A DNA stretch of 64,000 nt, taken from positions 14,392,501 through 14,456,500 of the forward strand of contig CM074865.1 in assembly GCA_037501455.1 (NCBI GenBank), read 5' to 3'. Position 1 is the stretch's first letter. Each line of letters starts with the position of its first letter. A program made the translations under genes and the position numbers. Positions 47,811-59,340 of this stretch are shown here, piece by piece. This DNA is from Lantana camara (Eukaryota; Streptophyta; Magnoliopsida; Lamiales; Verbenaceae). The notes below the pieces were generated by a model. It was not told the origin of the DNA, searched no databases, and worked only from the letters and a program-made list of their open reading frames with translations.

Positions 47811-48634
47811 TGATAACGCCGGAAATTGGTCGCCTTTGAAAGTGTGTAGTCGGCTTCGAATCTCCGACGAATCAATTAAATGTGGGTTCTTTTACCAAAT
47901 CCGATTGTTTGGATTGAAGGGAGTTGAGCTGAAATTTCGGCAGAGTTTCGGTATGTAATTTTGTGTCCTTTTTTGGTGAAAGAAATAATATTTATACTCC
48001 TGGTCGGAGCTGGCGCGAGCTTGATCTGACTTAGTGGGCGCGAGAATTGCGGACCACGTACTTAGATCGTGGGGTGGTTGGCGAGTGGGGGCAACCGTCG
48101 ACGTTGGGCTCGTGCTAAGCGCTCAAGGAGTGAGCACTTACATGCCGAGCACTTACAAGTCGAGCTCTTCCCTTAGCCAATTTTGAGAGGTTATGCTAGT
48201 ATTTACGAGCTGGGCACTCTATAGGACGAGCTCTTCCCTTAGTTAATTTTAAGGGGTTATACTTAGCACTTACGAGCTGGGCACTTGATAGAACGAACTC
48301 TTCCCTTAGCCAATTTTAAGGGGTTATGTGGGCGCTCTTACGAGGTGGGCGCTCCTACGAGGTGGGCACTCTTACGAGGTGCACTCTTACGAGGTGAATA
48401 CTCTATAGAACGAGGACTTGCCTTAGTCAATTTTAGCTAGTTATGTCAAGCACTTACGAGCTGGGCCCTCGATAGAACGAGGGCTTCCCTTAGCCAATTT
48501 TAAGGAGTATACTAAGCACTTACGAGGTGAGCACTTGGTATGACGAGCCCTTGCCTTAGCCGATTTTAAGAATACGAGGATTATGGATAGTCTAAAATAC
48601 GAGGAGGTTACTTAGTCATTTTTCGGTACAATCA
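47811..48634 (-). repeat. 5' LTR of the TR-GAG element
   Basis: 824 bp, same termini and length as 43483-44306. The right flank GTATT (48635-48639) repeats 43478-43482. Confidence 0.93.
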
Positions 48635-48696
48635 GTATTTATTCATTATAAAAGTTTATTTGATGCAAACAAATTTTTTTTTTTTTTTTAATGTAG

Positions 48697-48817
48697 ATTT
48701 CGTGTATATTTGAGGGTAAAAGACAAAAGTGGTACGATTAACTTAAAATCACTAAACAAGCAGGCTGAATATATATTTCGCGACAAGACTATTTATTTCA
48801 AGATCTTGCAAGAAAAG
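48697..48817 (+). pseudogene. RPA1-like exon in the Helitron
   Basis: A 121-bp block between a pyrimidine-rich tract ending GTAG and a donor AAG|GTATAAT. Read from its second base it is open throughout: FRVYLRVKDKSGTINLKSLN and on to ILQEK. The (Y/F)RV-x-L-RV-x-D-x-(S/T)G-T pattern is that of an OB-fold strand pair in plant replication protein A large-subunit relatives, which plant Helitrons commonly carry. The matching upstream exons are cut off by the TR-GAG insertion and are decayed. The name is an inference from a short motif. Confidence 0.55.
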
Positions 48818-49187
48818 GTATAATAAAATTTTATATTTATTGAATTTTAACATATTTACATATGTTCACCCCTTCATTATTTTTAGGAAAATAGCGAAAA
48901 ATTATATAAGTTCTTTTAAAGGGCGCGTTTTCACATTTATCATTCCCGTACTACCGAATTTCGTAAGATTAGATGTTCGATGCACGATGAATTTTGTTCT
49001 AATCATTGATTGGTCTGAAGAGTGCTTCCATCTTTTCGAAAGATTGTTTCTTTTACAAAATAAATATAATGTTGGACTCATGAAAATAATTAAAGATATT
49101 TATTATTATTATACTCCAATTATTATATTATGTTAGATGCATTATATACTGTTATTGTTTCCGTGCATAGCACGGGGTACATACTAG

Positions 49188-50967
49188 TATATATATAAAT
49201 GACAAGAATACAAGCAAAAAGAAAAAAATCATAACAAGAAGTCAAGAATCAATGCACGCCCTAGCCCATCTCAATAATCATTGGGGAAAATGAAGTACTT
49301 GGGAAATAGCCACGTATTAACAAGGATATAATAAAATTAAAGCTAGCCTCTCAAACAAAATAATAGTAATATATTAATAATAAAACAGCTATTATTGATA
49401 TATCCAAAATAATAATAATAAATGATTAATATTATTATCTTCTCATATATATGTTGTACATGGGATGGTACATGAATTAATATATGGTAATAATTAAGAG
49501 TCTCTATCCTACGCGGAGGGTTGAAAGCGGGAGAAACGCCGGAATCAAAGGTAAGAAAACACAGCCAATTATAGTGACTAAGTTCAGTTAATATGATGCA
49601 TGATTTAAAGGGTTTTTTTTACATGGAATTGAAAAGTCGTGTTTCTAAATTATATATGTTAAAATTAACAAAGAACAGGAAGATATCACAGCTGGGAATT
49701 CCTTCTTATCATACAAGATACTGTTGTCCTTGCCGAGAACAATATTTATAATTTTTTTTTAATTTATGGATTAAAAATCTAGTTAATTGTTATTTTTTTA
49801 AAGTTTTAATTAACCATGTCGGAAGTAGATTTTAGCGAGGGTATTTGTTAAAATCTTATATAAAAGTAGAGAATCTGATGCTCCTGAATGAGATTTGTGA
49901 CATTGTGCAATGAATATAATCCATAAGAATCCCTATTATATATAATGTGGATCAAAAAATTTTCTAGTCTAGCTATTCGGATCACATAAAAACAAAAAAA
50001 AGGGATGTAACAATGTCAAATTTCACTAATCACATATGTGAGTTCAATAGCTTTTCTTTTATGGTATCGGATTTCCTATTTTAATTTTATGTTCAATCTC
50101 ATAGTTCACTCATTTATACACCTTAAAAATGTATTGATAGACGCTTGAAATTCATGAAAAAAAAAAATTTGTGATATAAAAAATATGTAAAAAAACATTT
50201 TTTTTATCTCCCAATCTCACAGTCAACATATACACTTGGAAGGTGTGATCGAATGAAATATGGGATGAAATTAAAGAACAAACTTATCTGAAATAGTGAA
50301 ATGTGTTTATTGTAATTTATAAACTATGTTTATCTGAATTATTTCAAGAAATTAATTAGCAACTTAATGGGATCAAAGCCCTTGATCGAATTTACTCAAA
50401 GTTGACATTCTCTTTACTGTATAATTAGCCATATCATAAACATACATGCACAGTGAAACCAAGACGAACCCATCAAGATATATTATGTGGTGAATTTTGC
50501 TTAGATTACTAGATTTATACTAATGTTAATGAGCACATTAATTCCAGTTTAAACATAGATATATATTTGTGTATGCTTAGGTTAGGTTTAAGCTATATAT
50601 CCAACGGGCAACGACAAAGACCTAGTTTATTGCTCAACCTGTCCGGCTTCTTAATACGTTGGAAGAAGCAAATCCTCATTCTTACAACCAACCCTTCTTT
50701 CTATTTTTTTCCTTAATTTTTTCTAATCCCATAAACCACAAATAATTCCACGTTCTTTTAATGCCATAAGTACACAAAATTTTCTAATTAACTATTTTGT
50801 CATCTCTCAATTTCATGAAAATTTCTAGTATTATTATTGTATTAATCGCGTATTATTTAGTATAAAATCATTTCAAATTTATTATTAATTATATTAATCA
50901 CATATTATCAATAACTTAACCTTGTTTCCACGATCAATGAAATCCCCCTTTCCATTAATTATTTTTA
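49188..50967. other. Intergenic DNA between the Helitron and the RSL gene
   Basis: About 1.8 kb, AT-rich. A small GC-richer patch at 49509-49560 and another at 50600-50680 show no gene structure. I see no convincing coding exon, RNA gene or further element end. Confidence 0.5.
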
Positions 50968-51293
50968 GGGAAAAATATTTTTTACCGTCTGAACTTTGCT
51001 TAGCTTGTTATAATTTACCATCACGAAAAACTTTTGTTTTATATCGCCATCCAATGTTTGCATTTATAACATATAGTCATCAAATGTATTATTTTTTTTT
51101 TTTGTGATTTTGGTGAAAATACAACTGACGTGTATGTTTTATAAACATACTACGTGTGATTTTTTAAACCAAAACCACTAAATAAAAAAGTTTAGATGGC
51201 ATACATACATTAAATGGCAGTATGCAATGAAAGTTTGTTGGGATGGTAAATTACAAAAAGGTACACAATTCAGATGACAAATTTTTTTCCCTC
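50968..51293. mobile_element. Mutator-type MITE upstream of the RSL gene
   Basis: 326 bp with inverted-repeat ends: GGGAAAAATATTTTTTACCG on the left and GAGGGAAAAAAATTTGTCAT on the reverse complement of the right. TAATTTACCATC recurs inside both arms. Nine bases TTATTTTTA flank both sides (50959-50967 and 51294-51302), the duplication length of Mutator-like elements. There is no coding capacity. It ends about 570 bp before the RSL start codon, within the likely promoter. Confidence 0.75.
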
Positions 51294-51738
51294 TTATTTT
51301 TATCTCGGCCGTGCCCTACCCTCTCTGTATAAAATTCCAGCTCTGATATATTTAATTTGCCATGCATGATATGTGTATATTTTAGGAAAATAACCAGACA
51401 TTCAAACACTATAGGAGTGGCCTAACTTGATTGGCTTAATATCTCGTTAACATTATCAAATGATTAGGCGTAGACAGTTAGTTAACACATTTTCTCAGCT
51501 GTTTCTATTGCAATTTTAGCTAAATCTTATAATGTTTTTTTACATGGCATAATAGCAAGTACTTCGGGTCCCCCTTGCTGAGTTGTTCTTGGCCTGCATC
51601 TGTACCTCACAGTAGACTCTTGAGATTAGTTACAAAGAACTAGGACCAACCACCCTTATAATATAATTTGGAATGTATTAACAATTAAAAAAATAGGAAA
51701 AAAGATAATGTAAGTCAATCTTAAGTGCCATTCTTGGG

Positions 51739-51746
51739 TATAAATA
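51739..51746 (+). promoter_or_regulatory. TATA box of the RSL gene
   Basis: TATAAATA lies 117 bp before the ATG, which would place the transcription start about 85-90 bp upstream of the coding region. I looked for the root-hair element consensus in the preceding ~1 kb and found no full match. Confidence 0.7.
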
Positions 51747-51862
51747 TGGTGCTTTATTGTATGTATTTTCCAAGCCATAAGCTACAGTTCAAATTCCCAC
51801 TTCAAAACCTTCTCTTTGCACTTCATTAATAGTTAATACACAGAAAATCAAGAATCATACTA

Positions 51863-53158
51863 ATGGAGGCTGTTGGAGCTTTCCATGACGAAGAATGGGA
51901 GTCTTTGAGCAAAATGTTCTCGTTTGAAGAATGTGATTTTCAATCGAATTCTAATCTTTTCTCAGATCCGCAGCAATCATCTTTCTTGGCTGATGCAAAT
52001 TCATTCCTGCCCTCTGCCAATCTTGATCACACTACCAACTTTTACTGCGAAATCTCTCAAGAAAGCAGCAACAGCAGCGAGATTGAGGGTACCCTTTTCG
52101 CCGAAAACGGCCCTCCATTTGGTGGTGGTGTTAGTTTTCTTGATCATGAAGTTACAGCTGCCAACACATTCGATCCGTCCTCCTGCAACGGCGGTTTGAC
52201 AGCGCCTGCCTTTTCCGACGATGTGATGAGAGAGATTCTCCATCTGAAGGCAGAATTGATGGAGATGGACAACAATGCAGGATTCATTCAGAACAATGGC
52301 TCTTGCAATGAAATGCAGCAGCAGCTCAAGAGGAAATGCTATGATAATAGTAATAATAGCAGTCTATCAGATCAAAGTCCTAAGAAAAGAACTCGTGTTT
52401 CCAGAGATGTGAGTATATGACTATATTCTAATTTTCTACCGAATATATATGCTTCTTTTGGCTCATTTGCACTCTCGTAATAGGATCCACGATCAATTTC
52501 TGAATCGATTTTCTTGATACAGGCGCCGAAGAGTAAGAAGGGTCCACGAAAGAACAAAAAAGCTATGGAAATTAGCAATGATGATGAAGAGAATAACAAT
52601 GGTGGAGGAAATATTGGGCAGAGCTCAAGCACGGGGAGTTCCCAGGAGGATAGCTCCAATGGGAAAGGAAAGACCAGCAGGGGTACTGCAACCGATTCTC
52701 AAAGCCTTTATGCAAGGGTACGAAAGAAAATAATTTGTTAAAATATAATAATTTTTCGCCTAATTATTTTCGAAATTTAATTCTTCTTCTTTAACAACGA
52801 TCAAGTTTTAGTAATCAACTTTGTCATTAAATTTTTCAGAGGAGAAGAGAAAGGATAAACGAGAGATTGAGGATATTGCAGAATCTTGTTCCTAATGGAA
52901 CAAAGGTTGACATTAGCACAATGCTGGAGGAGGCTGTCCATTATGTCAAGTTCTTACAGCTTCAAATTAAGGTAATATATTATAGGGATAATTACGAATA
53001 TCCCCTCGTATTTGAGATTTGTGAATATTTTAATGAAGTTTGTGTTTCATGATTTGCAGTTGCTAAGTTCGGACGAGATGTGGATGTATGCTCCAATTGC
53101 GTACAATGGAATGGACATGGGCCTTTATCATAAGATCATGCCTAATTTATGCCCTTAA
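51863..53158 (+). CDS. RSL4-like: Class II RSL bHLH transcription factor (root-hair regulator)
   Basis: A nuclear DNA-binding protein of the ROOT HAIR DEFECTIVE SIX-LIKE family; class II members (Arabidopsis RSL2 to RSL5) promote root-hair growth. Four exons: 51863-52408, 52523-52717, 52840-52971 and 53060-53158. All introns are GT-AG, phase 0, 114, 122 and 88 bp long. The product is 323 residues. Residues 1-182 are a variable acidic, Ser/Asn-rich region; about 183-239 are Lys-rich then Ser/Gly-rich. The bHLH is at about 240-291 ([16 protein letters not shown], with the E-box-contacting Glu, then [19 protein letters not shown]). The RSL-specific tail ([18 protein letters not shown]) follows. 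Length and intron positions fit the family. The ATG is the first in frame after the TATA box. There are no breaks, so it is probably functional. Assigning it to RSL2 or RSL4 rather than the subclass would need a tree. Confidence 0.95.
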
Positions 53159-53692
53159 TGCTGCTGCTGCTAGTACCTTGTTCACTTCAGCTAATATCAA
53201 AGTGAAGAAAGACATATTATAACCTAACTTTAATCAAAAATTATGTATCAATACACATCAATTTTTTCTAACTGGGTTGCCTGTATTAAGGTATAACAGT
53301 ATATCCTTAGGACACCAAGAAAAAAGGAAAAAAAAGACATGTTTGTTAGCTACAAATTAATTTAAATCGATGAGATTGTGCATAGCCCTCCAAGTGGTTG
53401 GGATAAGAGTGTCCCGTCCCGGTTAGATTGTTTGACAATACCATGTTCATTTTTGTATATTATTTAATTATGTAATATTTGGAATTAATGATAAAGTTAT
53501 TTATTTGTATACCTTCTTTATTTTTATTTTTTTACCTTTATAGAGATGTTAGTTTACATGAATTTATCTCTTCAAGGTAGTTGCTTCTGTGGTTGGATGA
53601 AACGAGTTGGATCTCCCTTTTCAATTATACATCTTGTTGCATTCCAAGCATTGTGCAATCCTAGAAATTCCAAAGTCATCTATATATATATA
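53159..53692. other. RSL 3' region with a possible SINE-like scrap
   Basis: The 3' untranslated region is AT-rich; no single poly-A signal stands out. At about 53385-53440 a segment with CCAAGTGGTTGGGATAAGAG and GTCCCGGTTAGATTG resembles A- and B-box parts of a tRNA-derived SINE, but tail and duplication are not evident. Confidence 0.4.
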
Positions 53693-53725
53693 CTAGTGAA
53701 ATGAACGTGCGTTGCACGTTTATCA
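53693..53725 (-). mobile_element. Helitron 3' terminus, minus strand
   Basis: On the minus strand: hairpin ACGTGC-AAC-GCACGT followed by TCATTTCACTAG and then T. This is the classic plant Helitron end (hairpin, about ten bases, CTAG, T). The element would extend to higher coordinates. I could not place its 5' TC end; candidates near 58262 and 58505 lack the preceding A. Confidence 0.7.
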
Positions 53726-54149
53726 TTTAAGTTTATTTAAATAAGTTGAACTATTATGTTTATTGAATAAATTAAAATATTAAAAATATCTAATTTGATT
53801 AAATAAATATAATAATATTTTTTATGATTGATCTTAAAAAACTACACATACAAAAATATTTATATGAAATCTCTATTTCAAATTATGTATAATAAGTAGA
53901 AATTCAAAGTAGAGAAAATTGAAATAAATAAAAAATAAAAATATTTGAAATTATATATGAAAAAAAGATTTAAAGTGTATAATAATTTTTCCAAATAATT
54001 CTAGCTTTTAAGCATAAGTAATAGTTTATAACTTTCAAATATATTTAACAAATAAAAAGACATATATAAAAAAGGGTTAATACTAATCGGCTCACTGTCC
54101 TTTGGGGGTTTTGCACTTTTCCCACCTATGCTTTGATTTTTAGCATTTA
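53726..54149. other. AT-rich DNA, probably Helitron interior
   Basis: No gene. A short segment at 54076-54150 (GGTTAATACTAATCGGCTCA and on) looks like the end of another dispersed repeat. Confidence 0.4.
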
Positions 54150-56870
54150 CCCCTCCATAAACAGACTATAGACCGTTTTATAGGAAAATTTATTGTTAAC
54201 CGACCCAATACAGAGTTTCTAATCTCCATTATCATGCATCGTAATTGGGACGCTAAGAATCTTAGTCATCTCTTTCTTGGGCAGTACTATTTTCAGCTTA
54301 TTAAGGTTCTAGTTTTTATCCGTGCCAATGAAATTACATACCATAATTAAGTTCTTTATCCTTCTCATTAATGTTATCTGCAATGATTTTGGTGAGTTTT
54401 CCTTGTGATAATCATCTATCATTCCATAAAGACACCTATTCCATAAATGGTTCCACTATCTGAGTGCTTCTATCAATCCCCTTCCATGTTCGAGAAGCTA
54501 TAAGTTGAGGCTCGTGTCCAATGACACATAAGGTGCGAACAATACATGTGATTTGCTATTAAAGCTCTCTTTGAGCTTGTTCGACCCTCACAATCCACGA
54601 AGATCAGTCTATGCATTAACAATCTTTTCCCACACCCAGAGTGCCAACAAATGACTTCTCAACACGCGGTCCAGATCTTCACATCCTGTGCAATATGTAC
54701 ATACATTATATCCCCCAAAATTCCAGTCATACTTTAGTACATTTATGAGTAAGCTATTATGTTGGCAAAGCCACAAGAAAATTTTGAACTTCTGGGCCAA
54801 GGTGATTTTCAAATCCATCTCTGATTTTCACATATGCCTCATCCTCCATAAACAGACTATAGACCGTTTTATAGGAAAATTTATTGTTAACCGATCCAAT
54901 ACAGAGTTTTTAATCTCCATTATCATTTCACCACCATGTTCGAATCAATCTCCACATTATTCTTTGAGAAGTGCCCTCTTCCAAGCTAATGTCAAATCCC
55001 TCATGTAAACCCAATAACTCTGCCACATTTATTGAATCTTTACGAACATTCAATATATCCTAGCACTCATTTTTCGTTGTCATCTTGAATGACCTCCCTA
55101 ACCGAATCCCTTATCAAATTTATTCCACGACTACTCAACGAATATTTTATTTTGCTTGTGTCTTTTGCCCTCACTGATTAGTATTGAGACATCAGATAAC
55201 TCTTTTATGTGGCGAAAAATGACGCTCTTAGACTTCACAATATTCTAATAGCTCCACCAGTTTCGTGCTTTCTAAAAATTTCAAAGCGTTAAAATTAAGA
55301 CAATTCACTCTGAACATTCTGGTAATACGCCGCTTTGAATTTTGCTATTAAAGCTCTCTTTGAGCTCGTTCGACCCTCACAATCCACGAAGATCAGTCTA
55401 TGCATTAACAATCTTTTCCCACACCCAGAGTGCCAAAAGATGACTTCTCAACACGCGGTCCAGATCTTCACATCCTGTGCAACATGTACATATATTACAT
55501 CCCCCAAAATTCCAGTTGTACTTCAGTACATTTATGAGCAAGCTATTATGTTGGTAAAGCCATAAGAAAATTTTGAACTTCTGGGCCAAGGTGATTTTCA
55601 AGTCCATCTCCAATTTTCCCATATGCCTCATCCTCCATAAACAGACTATAGACCGTTTTATAGGAAAAAATATTGTTAACCGACCTAATACAGAGTTTCT
55701 AATCTCCATTATCATGCAACGCAATTGGGATGCTAAGAATCTTAGTCACCTCTTTCTTAGGCAGTACTATTTTCAGCTTATTAAGGTTCTAGTTTTTATC
55801 CGTGCCAATGAAATTACATACCATAATTAAGTTCTTTATCCTTCTCATTAATGTTATCTACAATGATTTTGGTGAGTTTTCCTTGTGATGATCATCTATC
55901 ATTCCATAAAACACCTATTCCATAAATGGTTCCACCATCTGAGTGCTTCTATCAATCCCCCTCCATGTTCGAGAAACTATAAGTTGAGGCTCGTGTCCAA
56001 TGACACATAAGGTGCGAACAATACATGTGATTTGCTGAAGTTCAATTTGAGGCCCGATGTCTTGCAAAACACCTCAACCACACAACGGATGCACATCGCT
56101 CCATCCATAGTAGATTTGCAAATCAAGTGAGAGATGTGAGGGTCTTTCTGACATACCATAATTGACTTTCAATGTCCGATTGAAATAGCCTTCTCAATCA
56201 TATATGAAATGCCTCAACCACACTTTAAATACATTTTGTTCCATCTATAGTAGTTTTAGCTCCTAATATTATATTATTCGTAAAAAGCAAGTGTGAGATG
56301 TGATTTCTGACATACCTTAATTAGCTTCTAGTGTCCGGCTAAAATATCCTCCTAAATCATATATGTAAGTTGTTCCATGTAGAGTACAAATAAATAAGGC
56401 GAGAGTGATTACCTTATCTAATGCCACACATCCAAAGATCCTCGGTCGGTTTACTATTCCACAAAATCTCCGGTTGTATCTCCTCCATTTTACTCTACTG
56501 ATATTGATGATTTTTGTATGGAATTTGAAGAAAGTTAGATTTTCTTTAGAACATTTCACTGAGCTTTGTTGTATCCTTTTCAAGATTAAATTTCAGCACT
56601 ATCCCCCCTTTTTTTTTTCTTTGGAGTGATGTATCATTCATAACACTTTTTGAAGCATCAAGATATTGTAATGGGTGTCTCGATCGAGAAAAACACTATT
56701 CTGGTTTGGGCTCACAATTTCTTTGATATACAACTTAAAAGGGGTATAATAATATCCGTGATCATTTTGAGTAATACGTTACACAACGTAATGGGCCGAA
56801 TCTCGTTTAAATTTTTGGAGAATTAACTTTCAATGTCACATAAATAAACGTCTGATAAGCCTTCTTGGGA
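54150..56870 (-). pseudogene. L1-type LINE ORF2 fragments, decayed and rearranged
   Basis: Reverse-transcriptase remnants of a non-LTR element on the minus strand. From high to low coordinate: an RT N-terminal part near 56860-56600 (IVSPNQNSVFL, like the LISPNQSAF motif); a mid part near 56160-55977 (SHLICK...FCKTSGLKLNFSKSHV, matching the FCxxSGxxxNxxKS motif, with the FADD box lost); and a zinc-binding zf-RVT region at 55724-55398 (KFKIFLWLYQHNSL...CTCCTGCEDLDRVL). The zf-RVT region is partly repeated at 54818-54609, and a ~400-bp block at 54155-54560 repeats 55637-56040. No intact frame, poly-A tail or duplication was found. It can only be called a LINE relic. Confidence 0.72.
54555..54926 (-). 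repeat. Duplicated LINE segment (copy of 55347-55719)
   Basis: Both segments carry ATTAAAGCTCTCTTTGAGCT through ACAGAGTTT with few differences. The 54155-54560 block is a copy of 55637-56040. The two offsets (792 and 1482) differ, so this is not one simple tandem duplication. Confidence 0.75.
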
Positions 56871-58958
56871 ATTGATATCTCTCTATGCAATTATTGATGA
56901 ATTTCACCACCGCGTCTCTTACTATATCCTAATAGGTTTGAAAAAAGTAGGCTCGAAATAATAGGTGATGTGGGGATTATAATGGATAGCGCTTTGTACA
57001 GGTGCATGCCACCTTATCGTTGGTGCAAGCTAATACCAACACTCATCACCTTTTCGATAGTATATCCACTGAATAGTTTGGTGTAGTACTCCCAAATGTG
57101 TGCTTTAGTTGGTCATTATTGGTTACTCATTCATCTTCTCATTATGGTTGAGTGAAGCCTCTTTCTTCTCGTTATGGTTGAGAGATGAAAGAAACGTTTA
57201 TATTTATCCCTAAATTGGAGTCAATTAATTCTCAAGTCTTAAAACTAAATAATCTCTTCTTCTTGTAATAGTTAGTTATATTCTGTCATCAATTATTTCT
57301 CCAAATCTTTCGAATATTTAAATTAATTTCTCATACATAATGCTCTAGAAATTTTTTATAATTTTTTTTTTCGCTTTTTCGCACACATTGAAAACTGTTC
57401 AATGGTCATTGTTCTAGAGCAATGACCCATAGTCCTATATTTAACACTTTGTCATGTCCTTTATAAATATATTTGTAAATTACACAATTGTCACTCTAAG
57501 AAAATCCCGATGTTAATGTGAGAATGATAACTTAATAAGAGATATGGATTATATGGTACTACAAATTGGTTATAAAGTTGTTTATTGCGATCTTGGACAA
57601 TCAGTGTGATTCTTCTCCTTCCACAGATCGGATATTCATCTTTACCTTGCGTTCTGTTTTTATAATATGAACATGAGTAACGATATTACATTCTCCAGCC
57701 ATCATACAAAAATTATTTAAGTTATTTCATCTACATGATTTATGCACCATGTGTTTTATAACTCACTCATAAAGTTGGGGATTCTTTTCCTAATAAATAA
57801 ATTTTACACAAAAAATTGATCAAGTTGATTGTGTGCTATAATTTTATATTTTAACCCAAAAACTATCAAAATATGAGCATATGACAACCATTTCTTTTGA
57901 AACTTGATTATATGAATATGTCCAACCACATTTTCAGAAATCTCCTTACTGAATAAGTAATATTTTAAATTTTGTAACTTTTCTAAAAAAAATTGTGACG
58001 TCTTTCAAATCATGATCACTAAATGATACAATTAACAACTGATCATTGAGTGACATCATTATTGAACCAAAATATTATTTGGGTTTGTCCTTAATTGGTA
58101 CGTGCGTCAATATACATCAAAATCAACTATTCTTTCTTTTAACTAACTATTTTTTATCTCTTTTTAATTCTCTATTTGCTATTTATCTTGCATTCCATTT
58201 TTTTATTTATATTTCTCTAACGAACATTATTTAAGATTTATATTAATATTTTACTATTTATTTTATATATATAGTAGAAATAATTAAAAGAGTAAATTAA
58301 TATAAAAAACTCAAGGAATGTTTAATTGAACACCATAAAAATAATTTATAAAATTAAATTATATCTTATTTTTACATGCACACATATTAAGTTTCCTTAG
58401 AATTCTTAATTTAAAGTAATTTTGGTCTGACGATCTGCAATTCTAAATTGTGGTATATATTAAATGTAAGAAATCAGAAACCCTATTTATACTATTTAAT
58501 ATATATAGACTATGTTAATTATCCTATCTAAATAACATTTACACATTTAATTTATATTTTATTATATAAACTAATGAAATATTATATTGTTAATTATATT
58601 TAGATAATTATAATTATATTAATATTAGTTAACTAAAAAATATTTTATATAACAATTATATTATTTTGATAATTAGATATGTTTATAAAATTATAATATG
58701 ATTATAATTAAAGAAAGTTTATGAACTTAAACATTAGGATTGATTTATTGAAACTTATCTTATTTAACTCATTCAATTTAGATCATATTTTATTTTAATT
58801 AATTATCAAATTTTATTAAAATTATAAAGTGAATTAATTTAATGTTTTTCAATTCGTTAGATATATCTTATTATAACATTTTAAATTATAGAGTTTTAAA
58901 TTAAAAAATAGACGACTTATATTATAAGTTTTGAATACAATTAACTAATATATTAATA
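56871..58958. other. Intergenic AT-rich DNA
   Basis: About 2.1 kb. The first few hundred bases (to about 57190) may continue the LINE. Beyond that, no gene, RNA or element boundary was recognised. Confidence 0.45.
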
Positions 58959-59297
58959 GGGTTAATTACAGATAGCTCTCACGGGAGTATTAAAAACTAT
59001 AACTTGTGATCCTCTTAGTCAAACAATTACACATACACCCATTAAGGAGTTTGAAAATTACACAAAACACCCATGAATTAATGTTCTTTTAAATATTTTA
59101 TGACATCATCAAAATTTTAACTTGATTTCCCTATTTTGACCCTTCATTTAGTATATATTTGAATTAGTATTGAAAATTTAAATTTAATAAATTAAATCAT
59201 TAATTAATATAAAATAATATGATTTTGTCATTTTAAATATTAAATTATATATATAGAAAATATAAATTTAATGGGTTAAATATAATATTAGAAAACG

Positions 59298-59340
<43 letters not shown>

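Larger units (their letters stand above)
43483..48634 (-). mobile_element. TR-GAG-type retrotransposon (gag, no pol)
   Basis: Two 824-bp LTRs (43483-44306 and 47811-48634; TGATAACGCC...GGTACAATCA) with a perfect GTATT duplication (43478-43482 and 48635-48639). Orientation is minus: the primer site lies left of the right LTR and the purine tract right of the left LTR. The 3.5-kb interior encodes a Gag and holds minisatellite DNA, but no protease, RT, RNase H or integrase motif was found. This fits the non-autonomous TR-GAG class, which depends on an autonomous relative. The Gag and primer site resemble those of Tat-lineage gypsy elements. Confidence 0.88.
39879..49187 (+). mobile_element. Helitron carrying RPA-like exons, invaded by TR-GAG
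   Basis: The 5' end TCTATACTATTATATATTTG follows an A. The 3' end has a perfect hairpin, CCGTGC-ATA-GCACGG at 49161-49175, twelve bases before the terminal CTAG, and is followed by T. These are the defining marks of Helitron insertion between A and T. Net length without the nested retroelement is about 4.2 kb. It holds 488-bp tandem repeats, a second copy of its own 5' end near 40541, and a decayed RPA-like gene of the sort plant Helitrons often carry. I see no Rep/helicase gene, so it is probably non-autonomous. Confidence 0.78.

Noticed and set aside
48840..49136. 98-codon open frame at the 3' end of the Helitron
   Set aside because: Hydrophobic, AT-driven frame without recognisable helicase, Rep or RPA motif.
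58262..58513. Candidate 5' TC ends for the minus-strand Helitron ending at 53693
   Set aside because: The bases before TC are T or G rather than A, and TCTA-plus-TA strings are common in such AT-rich DNA.
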